Source: Phycisphaerae bacterium
GTDB lineage: Bacteria > Planctomycetota > Phycisphaerae > Sedimentisphaerales > Anaerobacaceae
Assembly (NCBI GenBank): GCA_030602845.1
Contig: JAUVYZ010000115.1
Location: 1 to 6,817, forward strand
DNA length: 6,817 nucleotides
Direction of reading: 5' to 3'
Positions 4,510-6,817 of the stretch are shown here, piece by piece (position 1 is the first letter of the stretch; the number at the start of each line of letters is the position of its first letter). Position numbers and translations under genes: made by a program. The notes under the pieces were generated by a model. The model was not told where the DNA came from. It saw only the letters and a list, made by a program, of their open reading frames with translations, and did no database searches.

Positions 4510-6000
4510 GTGACGGAAAAAGAAAGACAGCAGCTTCTCCAGCAGCTTCTAAAAAAGCAAAAAGCTGGCGAACTCAAACCCGCCGACAGATACAAAATCC
4601 CCCCTCAGGATATGCCCGAACAGGACCCCGTAAAAAGAAGAGGCAACGTCAACGAAGTGGCGACCGGCTATACCGAAACCCACGCCCGGCTGGAAGCTAT
4701 GCGCTGTCTCCAGTGCAAAAAAGCCCCTTGTATCAAGGGCTGTCCGGTCCAGATAAGGATACAGGATTTTATAGCTCCCATTGTGGATGGGGACTTCAAG
4801 AAAGCGCTTGACATCATCAAAGAAAACTCACTCTTGCCTGCAGTCTGCGGCCGGGTTTGTCCCCAGGAAGTTCAGTGCCAGCAAACATGCACTGTCGGCC
4901 TGAAATTCAAGGACCCGACGAAAGCAGTTTCAATCGGCCGACTCGAAAGGTTCGTTGCTGACATCGACCAAAACAATAACGCCGTCCCGTCCGTAGCATC
5001 TGAGACGGGAACAAAAGTCGCGGTAATCGGCTCAGGCCCCGGAGGTATCGTCGCCGCAGCAGATACTAGAAGAGCTGGCCACGATGTCACTATATTCGAG
5101 GCCTTCCACAAACCCGGCGGTGTAATGGTTTACGGAATCCCCGAATTTCGGCTCCCTAAAGCCATTGTCCAGAAGGAAATCGATGTCCTTACCAAAATGG
5201 GCGTCAAAATCGTCTGCAACTTCATCGTCGGCAGAACAAGGACCATAGAGCAATTGATGAAAGAAGACGGCTTCGATGCGGTTTATATCGGCGTCGGAGC
5301 AGGCCTGCCCAGATTTATGGGTATCGAAGGTGAGTCCCTTGTCGGTGTATATAGTGCAAATGAATACCTCACGCGCGCAAATCTTATGAAGGCATACGAC
5401 TTCGGCAAAGGTGCCGATACCCCAATCGCCCTCTCAAAAAAAGTCGCCGTCATTGGCGGCGGCAACGTCACTATGGACTCAGCCAGAACAGCCCTCAGAC
5501 TCGGGGCCGAAAAAGTCTATCTGGTTTATCGCAGAACCGAAAAGGAAATGCCCGCTCGAATTGAGGAAGTCCACCACGCAAAGGAAGAAGGCATCGAATT
5601 TCACATATTGCAAAGTCCAAAGCGGATAATCGGCGACCAGAACAGCCACGTAACTGCTATCGAATGTCTAAAGTATCGCCTTGGTGAGCTGGACGAATCC
5701 GGCCGACGCAGGCCCATCCCCATAGAAGGCTCGGAATTCCAGCTCGATGTTGACACCGTAATTATAGCTATCGGCAATATTGCGAATCCGTTGATTCGCC
5801 AGACTACACCAGGCCTGCAGTTCAACAAGTGGGGCAATATCATCGTCGATGAAAACTGTAAAACCTCATTGCACGGCGTTTACGCAGGCGGGGACATCGT
5901 CCTCGGTGCCGCAACCGTAATCCTCGCAATGGGCCAGGGCCGAATCGCCGCCAAAGCCATAAACCAATACCTTGCGGAAAAGCTAACTCCGGAGTTTTAG
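4510..6000 (+). CDS. nfnB: NfnB-type flavoprotein, NADPH-dependent glutamate synthase beta-like subunit
   Basis: Large subunit of the Nfn transhydrogenase: it binds NADP(H), a bifurcating FAD and two [4Fe-4S] clusters, coupling NADPH, NADH and ferredoxin. The 496 residues follow the GltD/GltA-like plan. After a charged N-terminal leader come Cys66-x2-Cys69-x4-Cys74-x3-Cys78 and Cys113-x3-Cys117-x5-Cys123-x3-Cys127, the ferredoxin-like cluster region. Next is the FAD dinucleotide fold GSGPGG (174-179), and then the NADPH fold GGGNVTMD (316-323), followed by YRRTEKEMPA, whose double Arg suits the 2'-phosphate. The closing FAD-contact motif is GVYAGGDIVLGAATVILAMGQGR. All key residues appear intact. 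The start is GTG at 4510 with AGGGA at 4496-4500 and 9-base spacing. Glutamate synthase beta is the main alternative, but no large GltB subunit is adjacent and the partner gene is nfnA, so Nfn is favoured. Sulfide dehydrogenase (SudAB) is the same family under an older name. Confidence 0.92.
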   Translation: MTEKERQQLLQQLLKKQKAGELKPADRYKIPPQDMPEQDPVKRRGNVNEVATGYTETHARLEAMRCLQCKKAPCIKGCPVQIRIQDFIAPIVDGDFKKALDIIKENSLLPAVCGRVCPQEVQCQQTCTVGLKFKDPTKAVSIGRLERFVADIDQNNNAVPSVASETGTKVAVIGSGPGGIVAAADTRRAGHDVTIFEAFHKPGGVMVYGIPEFRLPKAIVQKEIDVLTKMGVKIVCNFIVGRTRTIEQLMKEDGFDAVYIGVGAGLPRFMGIEGESLVGVYSANEYLTRANLMKAYDFGKGADTPIALSKKVAVIGGGNVTMDSARTALRLGAEKVYLVYRRTEKEMPARIEEVHHAKEEGIEFHILQSPKRIIGDQNSHVTAIECLKYRLGELDESGRRRPIPIEGSEFQLDVDTVIIAIGNIANPLIRQTTPGLQFNKWGNIIVDENCKTSLHGVYAGGDIVLGAATVILAMGQGRIAAKAINQYLAEKLTPEF

Positions 6001-6065
6001 TCGGATGTCTGTTGCCGTGTGTCGTTCGCGAAAATCTGAAAATCACGAAACAGGGAAAAACCAAT

Positions 6066-6817
6066 ATGTCACAAAAACTGCTCATAACCAATTGCAGATT
6101 GTTCGACGCCCCGGACGATAAACAAACCACATCCATTCTTATCGAAGATGGTACCATTACCCAACTCGGCCAAATCAATTCATCTGCCGGCTGCGACAAT
6201 ACACTCGACGCACAGGGTCGCATAATTGCCCCCGGCTTCATTGATGTTCATATTCAGGGAGCAGGCGGTGCCGACATACTTGATGCGACTCCTGAAGCCC
6301 TGAAGGCAATATCACGAACTTGTGCACGCTTTGGAACCACGAGCTTCCTCGCCACAACCGTATTTAAGCCAAACCGGGAAAATCAGCACCTCACCATCGC
6401 CGCCCAATACGTAAACCGCGACCTCGGCGGCGCAAATTTACTCGGCATTCATCTCGAAGGCCCATTTATCTCACTCGAAAAAAAGGGAATGGTCCTGCCC
6501 CAGTGTATATGCCCCCCATCCTTGAAGGTTCTCGATAAAGTTATGGATATCGCAAACGGCCGCCTCAAAATGATGACAATCGCACCCGAATTGCCCGACG
6601 GCCTGCAAATAATCCAACGCCTCGTTAACTCAAAGGTTATCGCTTCTTTCGGCCACTCCAACGCCACCTACGAACAAACCCTCGATGGCTTCAACGCCGG
6701 CATCTCACACGTAACACATTTATTCAACGCAATGCCATCAGTCCACCATCGCTCACCCGGCCCACTCATAGCCATCTTTCAGGCAAAACACATAACCGCC
6801 CAGCTTATCTGCGATGG
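6066..6817 (+). CDS. nagA: N-acetylglucosamine-6-phosphate deacetylase (NagA), cut by the window edge
   Basis: Amidohydrolase-superfamily enzyme that removes acetate from N-acetylglucosamine-6-phosphate, feeding amino sugars from cell-wall or chitin-like glycans into glycolysis. I translated 250 complete codons; a full NagA has about 380, so the C-terminus with the catalytic Asp lies beyond the window. Family landmarks are APGFIDVHIQGAGGAD (55-70), GIHLEGPF with metal-ligand Glu131, SFGHSNAT with His197, THLFNAMP with His218, HHRSPG with the predicted phosphate-contacting Arg229, and ICDG at the edge. Two departures: the usual H-x-H or Q-x-N pair is H62-x-Q64, and the GxH following EGPF is replaced by G141-M-V143. 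The start is ATG at 6066 with GGGA at 6053-6056. It lies 65 bases after nfnB on the same strand, without an obvious promoter or terminator between them, so co-transcription is plausible. Confidence 0.9.
   Translation, partial: MSQKLLITNCRLFDAPDDKQTTSILIEDGTITQLGQINSSAGCDNTLDAQGRIIAPGFIDVHIQGAGGADILDATPEALKAISRTCARFGTTSFLATTVFKPNRENQHLTIAAQYVNRDLGGANLLGIHLEGPFISLEKKGMVLPQCICPPSLKVLDKVMDIANGRLKMMTIAPELPDGLQIIQRLVNSKVIASFGHSNATYEQTLDGFNAGISHVTHLFNAMPSVHHRSPGPLIAIFQAKHITAQLICD

Noticed and set aside
4510..6000. Glutamate synthase small subunit (gltD)
   Set aside because: No GltB large subunit is adjacent, and the upstream partner carries the Asp-Cys3 [2Fe-2S] motif of Nfn small subunits.
5840..6241. 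Minus-strand open frame across the nfnB-nagA junction
   Set aside because: It overlaps conserved coding sequence of nfnB and nagA on the plus strand and has no recognisable domain.

Overview
The window reads as an ordinary, densely coded bacterial chromosome segment. It holds eight genes (two cut by the window edges) and three regulatory gaps of about 230-240 bases. The NfnAB-type ferredoxin/NAD(P)H transhydrogenase pair points to an organism with ferredoxin-based, probably anaerobic or fermentative, metabolism. The mix of genes, a very basic small DNA-binding protein and frequent GTG/TTG starts would fit a planctomycete-like (Phycisphaerae-type) bacterium. This taxonomic guess comes from general familiarity and has no marker gene behind it.

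Layout: (1) 1-544, minus strand: the first half of metX (homoserine O-acyltransferase, methionine synthesis), running off the left edge. (2) 545-779: a divergent promoter region with outward-facing sigma70-like promoters for metX and for the next gene, and small palindromes between or over them. (3) 780-1010, plus: a 76-residue protein with a lysine tail and a Myb/GcrA-like helix-turn-helix; it is the least ordinary gene here. (4) 1011-1251: hairpins, a degenerate 7-bp tandem array, then a promoter. (5) 1252-3341: a tight three-gene operon, trpS - DUF2007 protein - scpA, with gaps of 2 and 0 bases. (6) 3342-3569: a mosaic of short repeat fragments ending in a degenerate 8-bp tandem array that meets the -35 box of a strong promoter. 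(7) 3570-6000: nfnA and nfnB, the two subunits of an electron-bifurcating NADH-dependent reduced ferredoxin:NADP oxidoreductase. (8) 6066-6817: nagA, N-acetylglucosamine-6-phosphate deacetylase, cut by the right edge and probably in the same transcript as nfnAB.

The genes do not form one pathway. The trpS operon is housekeeping (tRNA charging and chromosome condensation), nfnAB balances NADH, NADPH and ferredoxin, and nagA feeds amino-sugar carbon into central metabolism. I see no defence system, phage, transposase, CRISPR or RNA gene.

The best leads are: the shared layout of a short inverted repeat, a 7- or 8-bp degenerate tandem array and a TTGACA promoter upstream of both plus-strand operons; the histone-tail-like HTH protein; a scpA whose last codons lie in repeat-like sequence; and a NagA with unusual active-site residues. 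None of them amounts to a convincing new system on this sequence alone.
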